Positions 7,518-15,580 of a DNA stretch of 64,000 nucleotides are shown piece by piece. The notes beneath the pieces are model-generated. The model made no database searches. It was given only the letters and a program-made list of their open reading frames with translations, and was not told the origin of the DNA. The stretch is from Cohnella caldifontis (GTDB taxonomy: Bacteria; Bacillota; Bacilli; Paenibacillales; Paenibacillaceae): assembly GCF_029360585.1 (NCBI RefSeq), contig NZ_JAQZSJ010000005.1, positions 1 through 64,000 on the forward strand, given 5' to 3'. The stretch's first letter is position 1. The number at the start of each line of letters is the position of its first letter. Both the position numbers and the translations under genes were made by a program.

Positions 7518-8516
7518 ATGGCGAACCCCAAACGCGTGCTCTCCGGTATCCAGCCCAGCGGCAGGCTGACGATCGGCAACTATATCGGAGCGATGAAAAG
7601 CTATGTCGCGCTGCAGGAGGAACATGACTGCTACTACATGATCGCGGACCTTCACGGCATCACCGTTCCCCAGGATCCGGAAGCGCTGCGGGAGCAGACC
7701 GAGATGGTGACGGCGCTGTACGTCGCCATCGGCCTGAATCCGGACAAAGCGGCGATTTTCCTACAGTCGCACGTGCCTGCCCACGCCGAGCTCGGCTGGA
7801 TCATGACCACCTTGTCCTATATGGGCGAGCTGGAACGGATGACGCAGTTCAAGGACAAATCCGCCGGCAAGGAAGCGGTAGGGGCGGGGCTGTTCGTCTA
7901 CCCCCCTCTCATGGCGGCGGACATCCTGCTGTACAAAGCCCATCTCGTGCCGGTGGGGGACGACCAGAAGCAGCACCTGGAGCTGACGCGGGATTTGGCG
8001 GGACGGTTCAACCACCGATTCGGGGAGACGCTCGTCGTGCCGGAGCCCCTCATCCCGAAGCTAGGCGCCCGGATCATGTCGCTGGACGACGCCTCCAAAA
8101 AGATGAGCAAGAGCAATCCGAATCCCGGCAGCTATATCGCGATGCTGGATTCGCCGGACGACATCCGCAAAAAAATATCCCGGGCCAAAACGGACCTGGG
8201 CCGGGAGATCGCGTACGATCCGGAGGAGAAACCGGAAATCAGCAACCTGATCACGATTTTCTCGCAATGCTCGGGAAAATCCGTCCCGGACATCGAAAAA
8301 GCGTACGAAGGTCAAGGGTACGGCACGTTCAAGAAAGACGTCGCCGAAGCGGTCGTTTCCGCGTTGGAACCGATTCAGGCCCGTTACGCGGACATTCGCG
8401 CCTCCGGAGAAATCCACCGCATCCTGAAGGACGGGGCGGACCGGGCGGCGGCCGTCGCGGACGCCACGCTGCGCGAAGCGAAGCAAGCCATGGGGTTCTT
8501 GCTCCCGCGCCGTTAA
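7518..8516 (+). CDS. trpS: Tryptophanyl-tRNA synthetase
   Basis: The 332-aa class I aminoacyl-tRNA synthetase charges tRNA-Trp with tryptophan. The HIGH-equivalent is in PSGRLTIGNYIGA near residue 15, and KMSKS is at residues 195-199. Length and the conserved MAADILLYKAHLVPVGDDQKQH core match bacterial TrpS. The ATG lies 6-7 bp after AAAGGAAG. It is controlled by the T-box directly upstream. Confidence 0.98.
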   Translation: MANPKRVLSGIQPSGRLTIGNYIGAMKSYVALQEEHDCYYMIADLHGITVPQDPEALREQTEMVTALYVAIGLNPDKAAIFLQSHVPAHAELGWIMTTLSYMGELERMTQFKDKSAGKEAVGAGLFVYPPLMAADILLYKAHLVPVGDDQKQHLELTRDLAGRFNHRFGETLVVPEPLIPKLGARIMSLDDASKKMSKSNPNPGSYIAMLDSPDDIRKKISRAKTDLGREIAYDPEEKPEISNLITIFSQCSGKSVPDIEKAYEGQGYGTFKKDVAEAVVSALEPIQARYADIRASGEIHRILKDGADRAAAVADATLREAKQAMGFLLPRR

Positions 8517-8523
8517 TCGGCGG

Positions 8524-8697
8524 TCAGCCCGCCTTCCGGCGGGCTCGCGCTTTCCAGACGAAGCCCGCTCCGATATTCAAGAGAGCGAGCAACCCGAAGA
8601 GGGCGGCAAGCCAGATCCGATAGCTGATGCTGACCGCCGCGAGGCACATCCAGACGACGGACGTCAGGGCAAAGGTCAAGGATGCGATTTTGCTCAT
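8524..8697 (-). CDS. Small two-helix membrane protein (57 aa)
   Basis: Reading the minus strand from an ATG preceded by GAGGGGG gives a 57-residue protein. It has two hydrophobic segments (residues about 5-25 and 29-48) and a basic C-terminus rich in Arg and Lys. It converges on trpS, ending 7 bp beyond the trpS stop. The last codons overlap a GCCCGCC/GGCGGGC hairpin that may also serve trpS. I do not recognise the family; similar tiny membrane ORFs are common in spore formers. Confidence 0.6.
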   Translation of the reverse strand: MSKIASLTFALTSVVWMCLAAVSISYRIWLAALFGLLALLNIGAGFVWKARARRKAG

Positions 8698-8716
8698 TTT
8701 TTAACCCCCTCTGTGA

Positions 8717-8745
8717 GCATATTTTTCTCCGACTCCCGCATACTA
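8717..8745 (+). promoter_or_regulatory. Sigma-G-type promoter of the SASP gene
   Basis: GCATA (-35) and CATACTA (-10) separated by 17 bp fit the forespore sigma-G consensus, about 50 bp upstream of an alpha/beta SASP gene. This is the expected regulation for that family. Confidence 0.75.
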
Positions 8746-8793
8746 AAGAGGCAAGCTTGCACCCAATAACCTCAAGGCGAAAGGAGATTGACC

Positions 8794-9030
8794 ATGCCAG
8801 CATCGCAACAGTCTGGAGGCGGAAGCCGGAATCAAGTTCTGGTTCCCCAAGCTCGTGCCGGTCTGAATAGCATGAAGATGGAAGCTGCCCAGTCCCTCGG
8901 GGTTCAAATTCCTTCCGACGGGTATTACGGCAACGTAACGGCCCGCGAAACAGGCGCCCTCGGCGGTTATATCACGAAAAACCTGGTCGCCATGGCAGAG
9001 CAACAGCTTTCCGGCGGCATTCGGCGGTAA
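8794..9030 (+). CDS. Alpha/beta-type small acid-soluble spore protein
   Basis: The 78-aa DNA-binding protein coats and protects the spore chromosome. It has the two family signatures: MKMEAAQSLGV, containing the germination protease cleavage region, and the C-terminal GNVTARETGALGGYITK followed by MAEQQL. The ATG is preceded by AAGGAG; an upstream TTG two codons earlier is possible. A sigma-G promoter and a terminator frame it as a single-gene unit. Confidence 0.96.
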   Translation: MPASQQSGGGSRNQVLVPQARAGLNSMKMEAAQSLGVQIPSDGYYGNVTARETGALGGYITKNLVAMAEQQLSGGIRR

Positions 9031-9059
9031 CCGCCAAGACGCTTAGGCGTCGGGTACCG

Positions 9060-9087
9060 AAAGCCCGGGGGCAGACCCCGGGCTTTT
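9060..9087 (+). terminator. Rho-independent terminator
   Basis: A 10-bp stem AAGCCCGGGG/CCCCGGGCTT is followed by a short T-run after the SASP gene. Confidence 0.8.
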
Positions 9088-9176
9088 ACGCTTGGGCAGC
9101 CAATCGTATGCATGCCGCCGCCGCCGGGCCGCAATTCAATGCTTCTATCTTGTCGCACAACGAGGCCGGACGTCAA

Positions 9177-9206
9177 GAAAAGAAGACCCTTGCGAGTCTT
9201 CTTTTC
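9177..9206 (-). terminator. Terminator of the yfhP-like gene
   Basis: A perfect AAAAGAAGAC/GTCTTCTTTT inverted repeat lies just downstream of the gene's stop codon. On the minus strand it ends in TTTTC. It could work in both directions. Confidence 0.75.
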
Positions 9207-9218
9207 GCTCCGCGCGGC

Positions 9219-10202
9219 TTAGTATGTGTTGATTCTCAGCCTTTTCTCCAAGCGGTCGTCGCTCAGCCAACCGACGTAGGACTGCAGCGGCGCAAAGGAG
9301 AAATCCATGAGCACGACGGCTACGAACGGGTACTGACGCCGGTATCGGTAACGGATGTCTTGCCAGCGCACCTCGTAGCCCCAGGAATGCGGTTTGACCT
9401 TCGCGCAAGGAAAAGGAGTTCTCGCCAGGAAAGCCTGGATATCCGGGAGCCGTTTGGAAACGTCCGCCGCCGGGTGATCGTCGCAGGCCGGCGCATCCTC
9501 CCAGCGCAAGCGGCCGCGTTCCCATTCGCCCACGCCGTACCGGCCGCCCTCCGAGCTCCGAATGACGTTCCAACGGTACGGCGCCATCGTAGGAAGCACC
9601 GTGTACCGGTCGCCGGGCTGCCGATGGGGATCCGCTTCCGGCACTTTGCGCTCCGCCCGCGCGTGAACGAGCGTCCGCCAGGCGTAATAGAGAACCAACA
9701 AGCCGTACAGCACCGGAAAGATGACGCGAGGCTCCGCGATTTTGGCCGCCCACATGAACACGGCGAGGATGTGGGAGGAGAAGATAAACGGATCGAAAAT
9801 ATGGATGACATTCCATTTGACCCATTTCCGGCTGAACGGGAGTAAAGCTTGGGCCCCGAAGGAATTGAACAAATCCGTCAGCACATGCACCACGACCGAC
9901 AGCAACACCCAGAAGGCCAAATGCCGCCAGGGCAGCGAAGGGTTCAACACCAGGAGCGCCGAAGTGATCAGCCCCGTCCAGGCGAACCAAGCCGGTATGG
10001 AGTGGGACCAGCCGCGGTGATGCTTAATGTACAAAGTGTTGCTCCTCAGCCGGAGCAGCGTGTCCAGATCGGGCGCGTTCGAGCCGGCGACGGTAGCGAC
10101 CAAAACGACCGCCATGACATCCGGACGGGAAGAGAAGGCGGGGTCGAGCATGGCCAATCCGCCGAGGCCCAGGCCGAACACGAGATGAGTGCCGGTATCC
10201 AT
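9219..10202 (-). CDS. yfhP: Membrane-bound metal-dependent hydrolase (YfhP/YdjM family)
   Basis: The 327-aa protein has about four transmembrane helices in the first 190 residues and a soluble C-terminal third. The metal-binding residues of the YdjM/DUF457 family are visible: DTGTH at the N-terminus, APDLD near residue 45, KHHRGWSHS near residue 60, and HVLTDLFNSFGAQ near residue 105. Length equals that of Bacillus YfhP. The substrate is unknown. It is divergent from the next small gene. Its mRNA ends at a clear hairpin. Confidence 0.85.
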   Translation of the reverse strand: MDTGTHLVFGLGLGGLAMLDPAFSSRPDVMAVVLVATVAGSNAPDLDTLLRLRSNTLYIKHHRGWSHSIPAWFAWTGLITSALLVLNPSLPWRHLAFWVLLSVVVHVLTDLFNSFGAQALLPFSRKWVKWNVIHIFDPFIFSSHILAVFMWAAKIAEPRVIFPVLYGLLVLYYAWRTLVHARAERKVPEADPHRQPGDRYTVLPTMAPYRWNVIRSSEGGRYGVGEWERGRLRWEDAPACDDHPAADVSKRLPDIQAFLARTPFPCAKVKPHSWGYEVRWQDIRYRYRRQYPFVAVVLMDFSFAPLQSYVGWLSDDRLEKRLRINTY

Positions 10203-10270
10203 CGCAACGCCTCCTTACGATCAGTATGGACGTTGGCCGGCCCGATTATGAGAACGGAGGAGACTGCGCA

Positions 10271-10558
10271 ATGGTCCTGTTTTGCGAATACACCGTTCCG
10301 GAGAACCATAGGGAAGCCTTCCTGGCATGGGTCCGGCGGCACCCGGAGCTTTGGCGGGACGCCGAATTCATGGAAAGCGCGGATCAGCCGGGCGTTTTCC
10401 TCGAAATCCGGCAGGCGGTTGACGAAGAAGACGCCCTCCGCAAAAAAGCGGAACGCCGGCAAGGGCGTTCCGAATGGCGGGAGATGGAGGGATGGATCAA
10501 GGGGGGCCGTGACGGACTTCGGCTTTGGACTTTCCGCTCCGTCAGTCGGGACGGGTGA
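10271..10558 (+). CDS. Hypothetical protein (95 aa), possible dimeric alpha-beta barrel
   Basis: The soluble 95-aa protein starts MVLFCEYTVPENHREAFLAW, a beta-strand-then-helix layout reminiscent of dimeric ferredoxin-like (ABM/NIPSNAP-type) folds. This is only inference. The ATG follows ACGGAGGAG at a good distance; the longer reading frame upstream lacks an RBS. Its 3' end overlaps the convergent gerQ gene by 17 bp. Confidence 0.6.
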   Translation: MVLFCEYTVPENHREAFLAWVRRHPELWRDAEFMESADQPGVFLEIRQAVDEEDALRKKAERRQGRSEWREMEGWIKGGRDGLRLWTFRSVSRDG

Positions 10559-11177
10559 GCCCGGTCGTACCCGGGCCTCCCGGCGTTCCGGGCGTGCCGA
10601 ACGGAAGCGTGTAGACAAGCGGTTCGTCGAACGTGATATAGTCGAGGTTGACGGTCAGCAGCAAATAACGTTTGCCCGATACGGGATCCCGGATAATGAT
10701 GTGATCGCGGCCGGCGGCTTCCAGCACGCCTTTGAAAACTTTGGCGTTCCACTCGCAGTTGTTCTCGAACGTCATGTAAATGGTCGCCACTTTGCTCAGG
10801 TTCATGCGCAGAATGTTCTCGACATAAGATTCTTCTTGACCGACGATCGGAACGACGGCCCCGCCGGGAGTCATCGGCAGCCCGCTAGGTACGGAAGGCG
10901 GGACGGCCGCTCCGGTCGACAGGCCGGTGAACGTGCCGCCGGTCGTCCCGGGGAACATGCCGCCGGTCGTCCCGGGGAACATGCCGCCGGTCGTCCCGGG
11001 GAACATGCCGGTGCCGGGCATCGTTCCGGTCATGCCGCCGACTCCGGGCAACGTGCCCGGAAGCGGAACCGCGCCGGGATAACCGACGTTCGGCGCCGTG
11101 CCCGTAACGCCTGCAACGCCGGGAAATGCCGGTGCCGTGCCGGCTCGATAAGGGGACCAAGACGGAAAGCTGTACAT
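10542..11177 (-). CDS. gerQ: Spore coat protein GerQ
   Basis: The 211-aa coat protein is needed for CwlJ localisation and germination by Ca-DPA in Bacillus. The conserved C-terminal domain (about residues 115-195) contains QEESYVENILRMN and GRDHIIIRDPVSGKRYLLL, diagnostic of GerQ. The N-terminal half is Gly/Pro/Thr-rich low complexity with three perfect GGMFPGTT-type repeats from a 24-bp tandem repeat. It lies 22 bp downstream of cwlJ, the same pair order as in Bacillus, so co-transcription during sporulation is likely. Confidence 0.94.
   Translation of the reverse strand: MYSFPSWSPYRAGTAPAFPGVAGVTGTAPNVGYPGAVPLPGTLPGVGGMTGTMPGTGMFPGTTGGMFPGTTGGMFPGTTGGTFTGLSTGAAVPPSVPSGLPMTPGGAVVPIVGQEESYVENILRMNLSKVATIYMTFENNCEWNAKVFKGVLEAAGRDHIIIRDPVSGKRYLLLTVNLDYITFDEPLVYTLPFGTPGTPGGPGTTGLTRPD
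10933..11004. repeat. 24-bp tandem repeat x3 inside gerQ
   Basis: Three near-identical 24-bp units start at 10933, 10957 and 10981, encoding an eight-residue GTTGGMFP-type repeat. In-frame length variation of the coat protein between strains would be expected. Confidence 0.9.
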
Positions 11178-11199
11178 CGGTGGAAATTCCTCCTTCGGT

Positions 11200-11622
11200 T
11201 TAATAAACGCGCGGGCAGTCTTCCCGGGTCGGGGCGAAGAAGCAGTGGGCTCTGTGACGTCCGGTATTCGTCTGGTCGTACCAGGTACCCGGGCAGCTGC
11301 CCGTGGGGCGGAAAAACCAGAGGGCGTTCGTGGCCGGACGCGTCCTTTCGCCGTTAACCGCCCTTCTCGCGAGCCGGGTGAATTTCTCCCGGGCCCTTTG
11401 GTAGAAATAAGGCTTCCGCACCGCTTCGAAGCCGCCGGGCGATTGGAACACCATCTGCGGTAGCGTGCGGATACCCTTGAAGTCCAGGCAGTTCCCCCGT
11501 ACCCGATTGACGCCGACGTTGCCGACCATCAGCATGCCCAGCTCGCCTTCGCCTTCCGCTTCCGCGCGCATCAGCCTGCCCAGCATCGCAATGTCGCTGC
11601 TCGTTGCCTTGATAACGGCCAT
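11200..11622 (-). CDS. cwlJ: Spore cortex-lytic cell wall hydrolase CwlJ
   Basis: The 140-aa hydrolase_2 (SleB/CwlJ) domain protein degrades cortex peptidoglycan during germination. The catalytic glutamate is in the RAEAEGEGELGM segment near residues 20-30, and the family block NRVRGNCLDFKG follows. The C-terminus has the NALWFFRP motif. It lacks a signal peptide, as expected for CwlJ. The start was chosen at the ATG after GGAAGG; the longer frame upstream is not conserved. gerQ follows on the same strand. Confidence 0.92.
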   Translation of the reverse strand: MAVIKATSSDIAMLGRLMRAEAEGEGELGMLMVGNVGVNRVRGNCLDFKGIRTLPQMVFQSPGGFEAVRKPYFYQRAREKFTRLARRAVNGERTRPATNALWFFRPTGSCPGTWYDQTNTGRHRAHCFFAPTREDCPRVY

Positions 11623-11770
11623 CCGGGCATAACATCCTTCCTTTGTGCCATGGGCGATTGTCGCTATACAGTCTATTTCGCCCGCCCGGTTTTGGTGACA
11701 CCCGCCCGGGCGTTTTGTTCTCAAGTTAGCCACATGCGGTGGCGATTTGATGAACACCGGGTAGCGAACA

Positions 11771-11799
11771 TTGTCAATGCCTTTCCGGAAAGGTATCAT
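11771..11799 (+). promoter_or_regulatory. Sigma-A promoter of ctaB
   Basis: TTGTCA, a 17-bp spacer and TATCAT lie 105 bp upstream of the ctaB start, leaving a long 5' leader. Confidence 0.65.
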
Positions 11800-11833
11800 A
11801 GACGATATAACATTTGCCTTTTTTCCGGGGGCT

Positions 11834-11884
11834 CCCCCAAAAGCATTCGGAATCGGCTTCGAAGCTTTGCGTCACTTTTGGGGG
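11834..11884 (+). promoter_or_regulatory. Stem-loop in ctaB leader
   Basis: A perfect 10-bp inverted repeat CCCCCAAAAG/CTTTTGGGGG encloses a 31-nt loop that itself holds the palindrome GCTTCGAAGC. It lies between the ctaB promoter and its RBS. No T-run follows, so it is not an ordinary terminator. A regulatory role is inference. Confidence 0.45.
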
Positions 11885-11904
11885 TCTAATCTAGGAGGAA
11901 CTCC

Positions 11905-12762
11905 GTGTTTAAAGATCTCGTGGCCCTAACCAAACCGCGCATCATCCGGCTGAACCTGATCGCGGCGTTCGGAGGTTTCTGGGTCGCTTCCAAATGGAGC
12001 ATCGACATCCCGCTGTTGATTTGGATGCTGCTCGGTTCCGCGCTGACGATGGCTTCGTCCTGCGTGTTCAATAACTATTTGGACCGCGATTTCGACATTA
12101 AAATGTCCAGAACCCGAGAACGGGCGCTCCCCCAAGGAAGATTGTCCCCTTCATTCGTGCTGGGGTACGGCATTATTCTGGGAATCGCCGGATTAGCCGT
12201 GTTGTTTCTGCTCGTGAATCCGCTCACCGGTTGGCTGGGCGTTTTGGGCATGTTCGTTTACGTCGTGATCTATACGATGTGGTTAAAGCGCAATTCGACC
12301 TGGAGCACTTCCATCGGAGGCGTGTCGGGCGCGATGCCCCCGGTCATCGGCTATTGCGCGGTGAATCCGACGCTGGATGCGGGAGCTTGGCTTCTGTTCG
12401 CCCTGCTGTTTCTTTGGCAGCCCGCCCATTTCTGGTCGCTGGCGATCCGCAGACGGGAAGAATACCGGGAAGCCGGCTTTCCCTTGCTTCCGGTCGTGAA
12501 GGGCGTTACCCGCACCAAATGGCAAATGCTGCCTTATATCGCGCTTTTGATCCCGGCGTCCATCCTGATGTACCAATACGGATACGCAGGCGTCTATTTT
12601 CTCGTGTTGTCCCTGGCAGCCAGCGCGGTGTGGCTGCTGCACGCCCTTTCGGGACTGCGTTCGTCGGATGACGAGAAATGGGCGAAAACCGACTTTTTCC
12701 TATCCATTAACTATTTGATGATTATGTTTCTGGTCATGATTCTCGATACGAACGGAGTGTAA
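11905..12762 (+). CDS. ctaB: Protohaem IX farnesyltransferase (haem O synthase)
   Basis: The 285-aa membrane enzyme transfers a farnesyl group to haem B to make haem O for cytochrome oxidases. The UbiA-superfamily prenyl-diphosphate motif NNYLDRDFD is near residue 57, the second conserved loop YTMWLKRNS is near residue 113, and about eight to nine hydrophobic helices are present. GTG start with AGGAGG 6 bp upstream. The sco gene begins 6 bp after the stop, so the two form an oxidase assembly operon; ctaA is 15 kb away. Confidence 0.96.
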   Translation: MFKDLVALTKPRIIRLNLIAAFGGFWVASKWSIDIPLLIWMLLGSALTMASSCVFNNYLDRDFDIKMSRTRERALPQGRLSPSFVLGYGIILGIAGLAVLFLLVNPLTGWLGVLGMFVYVVIYTMWLKRNSTWSTSIGGVSGAMPPVIGYCAVNPTLDAGAWLLFALLFLWQPAHFWSLAIRRREEYREAGFPLLPVVKGVTRTKWQMLPYIALLIPASILMYQYGYAGVYFLVLSLAASAVWLLHALSGLRSSDDEKWAKTDFFLSINYLMIMFLVMILDTNGV

Positions 12763-12768
12763 CGGACG

Positions 12769-13410
12769 TTGGAACAAGAACAACAAGGAACTTCGGCTCC
12801 CGCTTCGCGCGCCAAACGATACGCGTTTCCGCTCGCCGTGCTGGCCGTCTGCGTGATTCTTGCCGCCTATGTGCTCTGGAACCAGTACGGGGGATCCAAA
12901 TATCCGAAAGGCGCGGATTTCGCCTACACGGATCTGGACGGCCAGACGGTGACGTTGAAAAACACGAACGGAAGCGTCCGCTTGCTGTACTTCTTCTATT
13001 CTTATTGCCCGGACGTCTGCCCTCCGACCACCTTCTTGATGTCCCAGGTCCAAGACGAGCTCAAGAAGGAAGGAAAGTTCGGCAGCGAAGTGAAATTCCT
13101 GTCGGTCACGATCGACCCGACGCGGGATACGCCGGAACGTCTCAAGGAGTGGTCCGCTCAGTTCGGAGCCGACCCCGGCGGGTGGAAATTTCTGCGGGGA
13201 GACGAGAAAGCGACGGCCGATTTGGCCAAACAGTATCAGATCCTGGTCACCAAAGACGCGGAAGGCAACTTCGGTCACATGAACTTGATCGTGCTGCTCG
13301 ACAAGAAAGGGCGGATCCGCGACTGGATATCCGCGAACGATTACTTCGCCAACGGAGACCGGAACTTGCCGCTCAGCGATTTCGTCAAGCAAATCACCGA
13401 CCTGTTGTGA
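12769..13410 (+). CDS. SCO1/SenC family copper chaperone
   Basis: The 213-aa membrane-anchored thioredoxin-like protein delivers copper to the CuA site of cytochrome c oxidase. One N-terminal transmembrane segment (residues 20-38) is followed by the copper-binding CPDVC motif (Cys80, Cys84). The third ligand histidine is in NFGHMN, and VTIDPTRDTPE is characteristic. A TTG start gives the family-typical short cytoplasmic N-terminus. It sits directly after ctaB. The equivalent Bacillus gene is ypmQ. Confidence 0.93.
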   Translation: MEQEQQGTSAPASRAKRYAFPLAVLAVCVILAAYVLWNQYGGSKYPKGADFAYTDLDGQTVTLKNTNGSVRLLYFFYSYCPDVCPPTTFLMSQVQDELKKEGKFGSEVKFLSVTIDPTRDTPERLKEWSAQFGADPGGWKFLRGDEKATADLAKQYQILVTKDAEGNFGHMNLIVLLDKKGRIRDWISANDYFANGDRNLPLSDFVKQITDLL

Positions 13411-13427
13411 GAACCGTGGAACAAGAG

Positions 13428-13477
13428 AAGGAGCGATCCCAGACGGTCTTGATCGATCGGGGGACCGCTCCTTTTTA
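13428..13477 (+). terminator. Rho-independent terminator of ctaB-sco
   Basis: AAGGAGCG...CGCTCCTT with an inner GATCCC/GGGGGACC extension runs into TTTTTATTT. The stem overlaps the 3' end of the convergent toprim gene by a few bases. Confidence 0.75.
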
Positions 13478-13837
13478 TTTCGGATCCGGCGGATAGACGG
13501 AGGGATCCGGATAACGGATGTACTCCTCCAGGCCGGCTTTCTCCAGCTGCTGGATCAAGTACTCCTCGGGCGTGCCTTCCACGCCCTTGTAGCCTTTGCG
13601 CGTGTAAAGATGCTCGGCGTCGGGAAAGACGTCGCTCAGCATGCCGCGGATCCGGCGGCCGGAGGCGTCGTTGTCCAGGAAGAGGTACACCTGCCGATGG
13701 CCCACGGTCCGGCGCAGGCTGTCCAGCCGATCCGGGCCCATCGTGCCGAACGTGCAATGGATCGGAACGTCGGGCGACAAGACGCGGGATAAGCGGCTTT
13801 TGTCGTTTTTTCCTTCCACGATAATGGCGAAATCCAA
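13475..13837 (-). CDS. Small toprim domain protein (YusF-like)
   Basis: The 120-aa single-domain protein carries the Toprim signatures: IVEGKND near residue 7 with the catalytic glutamate, and LFLDNDASG near residue 53 with the DxD metal site. Such stand-alone toprims may act in nucleic-acid cleavage or 5S rRNA maturation-like reactions; the substrate here is unknown. It appears to start at TTG with a weak RBS, so the start is uncertain. A sigma-A-like promoter lies about 55 bp upstream. Confidence 0.8.
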   Translation of the reverse strand: MDFAIIVEGKNDKSRLSRVLSPDVPIHCTFGTMGPDRLDSLRRTVGHRQVYLFLDNDASGRRIRGMLSDVFPDAEHLYTRKGYKGVEGTPEEYLIQQLEKAGLEEYIRYPDPSVYPPDPK

Positions 13838-13889
13838 GGCGGAAGCCCCCGTTTTTCCCCGAAAGGCGGGTAATCGGATCGTTTTCTGT

Positions 13890-13916
13890 ATTGTACCATA
13901 TCCGAACGGGGGTCAA
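13890..13916 (-). promoter_or_regulatory. Promoter of the toprim gene
   Basis: On the minus strand, TTGACC and TACAAT are separated by 15 bp. The spacing is short but both hexamers are good. Confidence 0.5.
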
Positions 13917-13922
13917 GCGGGC

Positions 13923-14024
13923 TTAGAAAAACAGCAGTACCAAGAGGAGCAGAAGGAATAAAACCAGGATGATCCAAAAGCCGGAGGAGAAGAGAAAATC
14001 CCCGCGGCGAGCGGCGACCGACAT
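13923..14024 (-). CDS. 33-aa small membrane protein (YjcZ-like type)
   Basis: The ORF encodes 33 residues: a short basic N-terminus (MSVAARRGDF), then SSGFWIILV and a long leucine-rich hydrophobic helix ending in LLFF. This resembles the very small sporulation YjcZ-type membrane peptides abundant in Bacillales, but the family call is inference. GGGGTG lies about 8 bp before the ATG. It sits alone between the toprim promoter and the MFS gene. Confidence 0.55.
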   Translation of the reverse strand: MSVAARRGDFLFSSGFWIILVLFLLLLLVLLFF

Positions 14025-14163
14025 GCGCGTTCACCCCGTTTCGTCTCCCGGATCGGCTCCGGTTTCCGCGCCTGCGGATAGGCGGGCGATAATCCATCCT
14101 ATGCAAGGCAGCAACGCCTGTCATGTGCGGAAGCCCATTGCCCATAGTTAAGTCTCGCACGAG

Positions 14164-15390
14164 CTACATATGGGGGACCGCCGGCCGATTGTTCCAGCCT
14201 TCCTGGTAGGTCTGGCGCGGGAACAGCAGCACCATGGCGGCCATCAGCGCCAGGAAGGCGAGAAAGAAGGGCGAGATCCGGTCCCGGAAGGCGCCGGCCG
14301 CAACCGGACCGATGAATGACCCGATCGACAGCGCGATCGATAGAAAGGAGAACGTTCGACCGTATCGGGAGGTGCCGCTCAGCTGCAGCAGGAAAGAGGT
14401 CATCGCCGGGAACAGCACGCCTTTGGCCATGCCCAGGAAAAACAGAATCGCCGTGAGCGGAAGGGGCCATCCCCCGGCCAGCGCGTAATAGGCGCAAGCC
14501 TCAAGGGCTAATCCCCCGATGATCCGGGAGTATGGCAAATACCGGTTCAGGAACAGCAGCCCTAGCGTGGCAAGCGACCCGAGGCTGATCACCGAGAACA
14601 GAAGGCCGACGGTCATGACCTCCGAGGCGTTGCGCGCCCGCAGCGGCAGCTCGAAAGACAGGATGCCTTGCGCGCAGGAGAGGGCCAGCGGCAGGATGAA
14701 CACGATCCAGGGGAAAGGTTTGGGCGCCCCGGTCTCCTCTTGCGCGGGTTCGCGCAAATGGCGGTCCGTGCCTCCCGCCGCGTCGGAAGCGGCATCGCCG
14801 CTCTCCCGGATGGCGGGTTTGCCCGAGCTGTCCATCGGAAGCTTGGCCGGTTCGCGGATAAACCCAAGCGAGATCACGCCCGTGAACAGAAGAATCCAGC
14901 CCAGCACGGTGAACGCCGTATTGAATCCGACCGCGGCCGCCAGCCAGGCTCCCGCGGCGGGGGATATCACCGAGGCCACCGTATGCACGAGGCCGTTGCC
15001 GGCCATCAGCTTGCCTTGGTGCACATGGTCGCGCGCCAACCGGGCCAGCATGGCCATGCTGGCCGGCGACAGAAACGCGAGCACGAAGCCGCTCGCGGAA
15101 CGGATGTACAGCAGTTGCCACGGATCGGTAACGCGTCCCTGCAGGATGAGCAGGACGCCGGCGCCCGTCAAGCTGGCGGAGATGAACAGCCGGCTGCCGA
15201 AACGGTCCACGCCGTAACCGGCGAGAAGATTGCCGGGCAAGTGGGTGAGCGAATACATCCCCATGACGAGACCGATAAAGGAGGGAGCGGCGCCCAGCGA
15301 TATGGCGAAAGGAGTCAGCATCGGATATTGGGCGTGCAGGTCGAAAAGGGCGACGAAAGAGAAAAAGTAAAGCCATACGGCGGTTTTCAA
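14164..15390 (-). CDS. MFS transporter
   Basis: The 408-aa protein has twelve predicted transmembrane helices in two halves joined by a hydrophilic linker (residues about 185-230). The major facilitator loop motif is recognisable near residue 58 (AGYGVDRFGSR, matching the GxxxDRxGRR pattern). It is probably a drug or sugar/proton antiporter of the plasma membrane; the substrate cannot be read from sequence. It starts at TTG, with GAGGAGG 10 bp upstream. It is divergent from the 152-aa membrane protein gene. Confidence 0.85.
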   Translation of the reverse strand: MKTAVWLYFFSFVALFDLHAQYPMLTPFAISLGAAPSFIGLVMGMYSLTHLPGNLLAGYGVDRFGSRLFISASLTGAGVLLILQGRVTDPWQLLYIRSASGFVLAFLSPASMAMLARLARDHVHQGKLMAGNGLVHTVASVISPAAGAWLAAAVGFNTAFTVLGWILLFTGVISLGFIREPAKLPMDSSGKPAIRESGDAASDAAGGTDRHLREPAQEETGAPKPFPWIVFILPLALSCAQGILSFELPLRARNASEVMTVGLLFSVISLGSLATLGLLFLNRYLPYSRIIGGLALEACAYYALAGGWPLPLTAILFFLGMAKGVLFPAMTSFLLQLSGTSRYGRTFSFLSIALSIGSFIGPVAAGAFRDRISPFFLAFLALMAAMVLLFPRQTYQEGWNNRPAVPHM

Positions 15391-15496
15391 TGGACGGCGA
15401 CCTCCTCATGTCCGCGTTACCGGCGGCCTATCCTACTTGTACGTAAGGACGAGTCCGGTTATGCCCCTCTCGTTTACGGGGTGCGATTCCGTAGGG

Positions 15497-15502
15497 TATA
15501 AT
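15497..15502 (+). promoter_or_regulatory. -10 element upstream of the 152-aa gene
   Basis: A perfect TATAAT lies about 80 bp before the start codon. The -35 region (around GTTTAC) is poor. Confidence 0.45.
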
Positions 15503-15580
15503 GGTTGGGACGCGAGAGTCGTTCGCGGCCCTCGCAGGTTAAGCCGATTCGAAATTCGGCCGGAGGAGTGTCGGTTCGTC

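Noticed and set aside
8526..8545. Independent terminator for trpS
   Set aside because: The GCCCGCC/GGCGGGC hairpin lies in the 3' coding end of the convergent small gene and lacks a T-run, so it was mentioned but not called.
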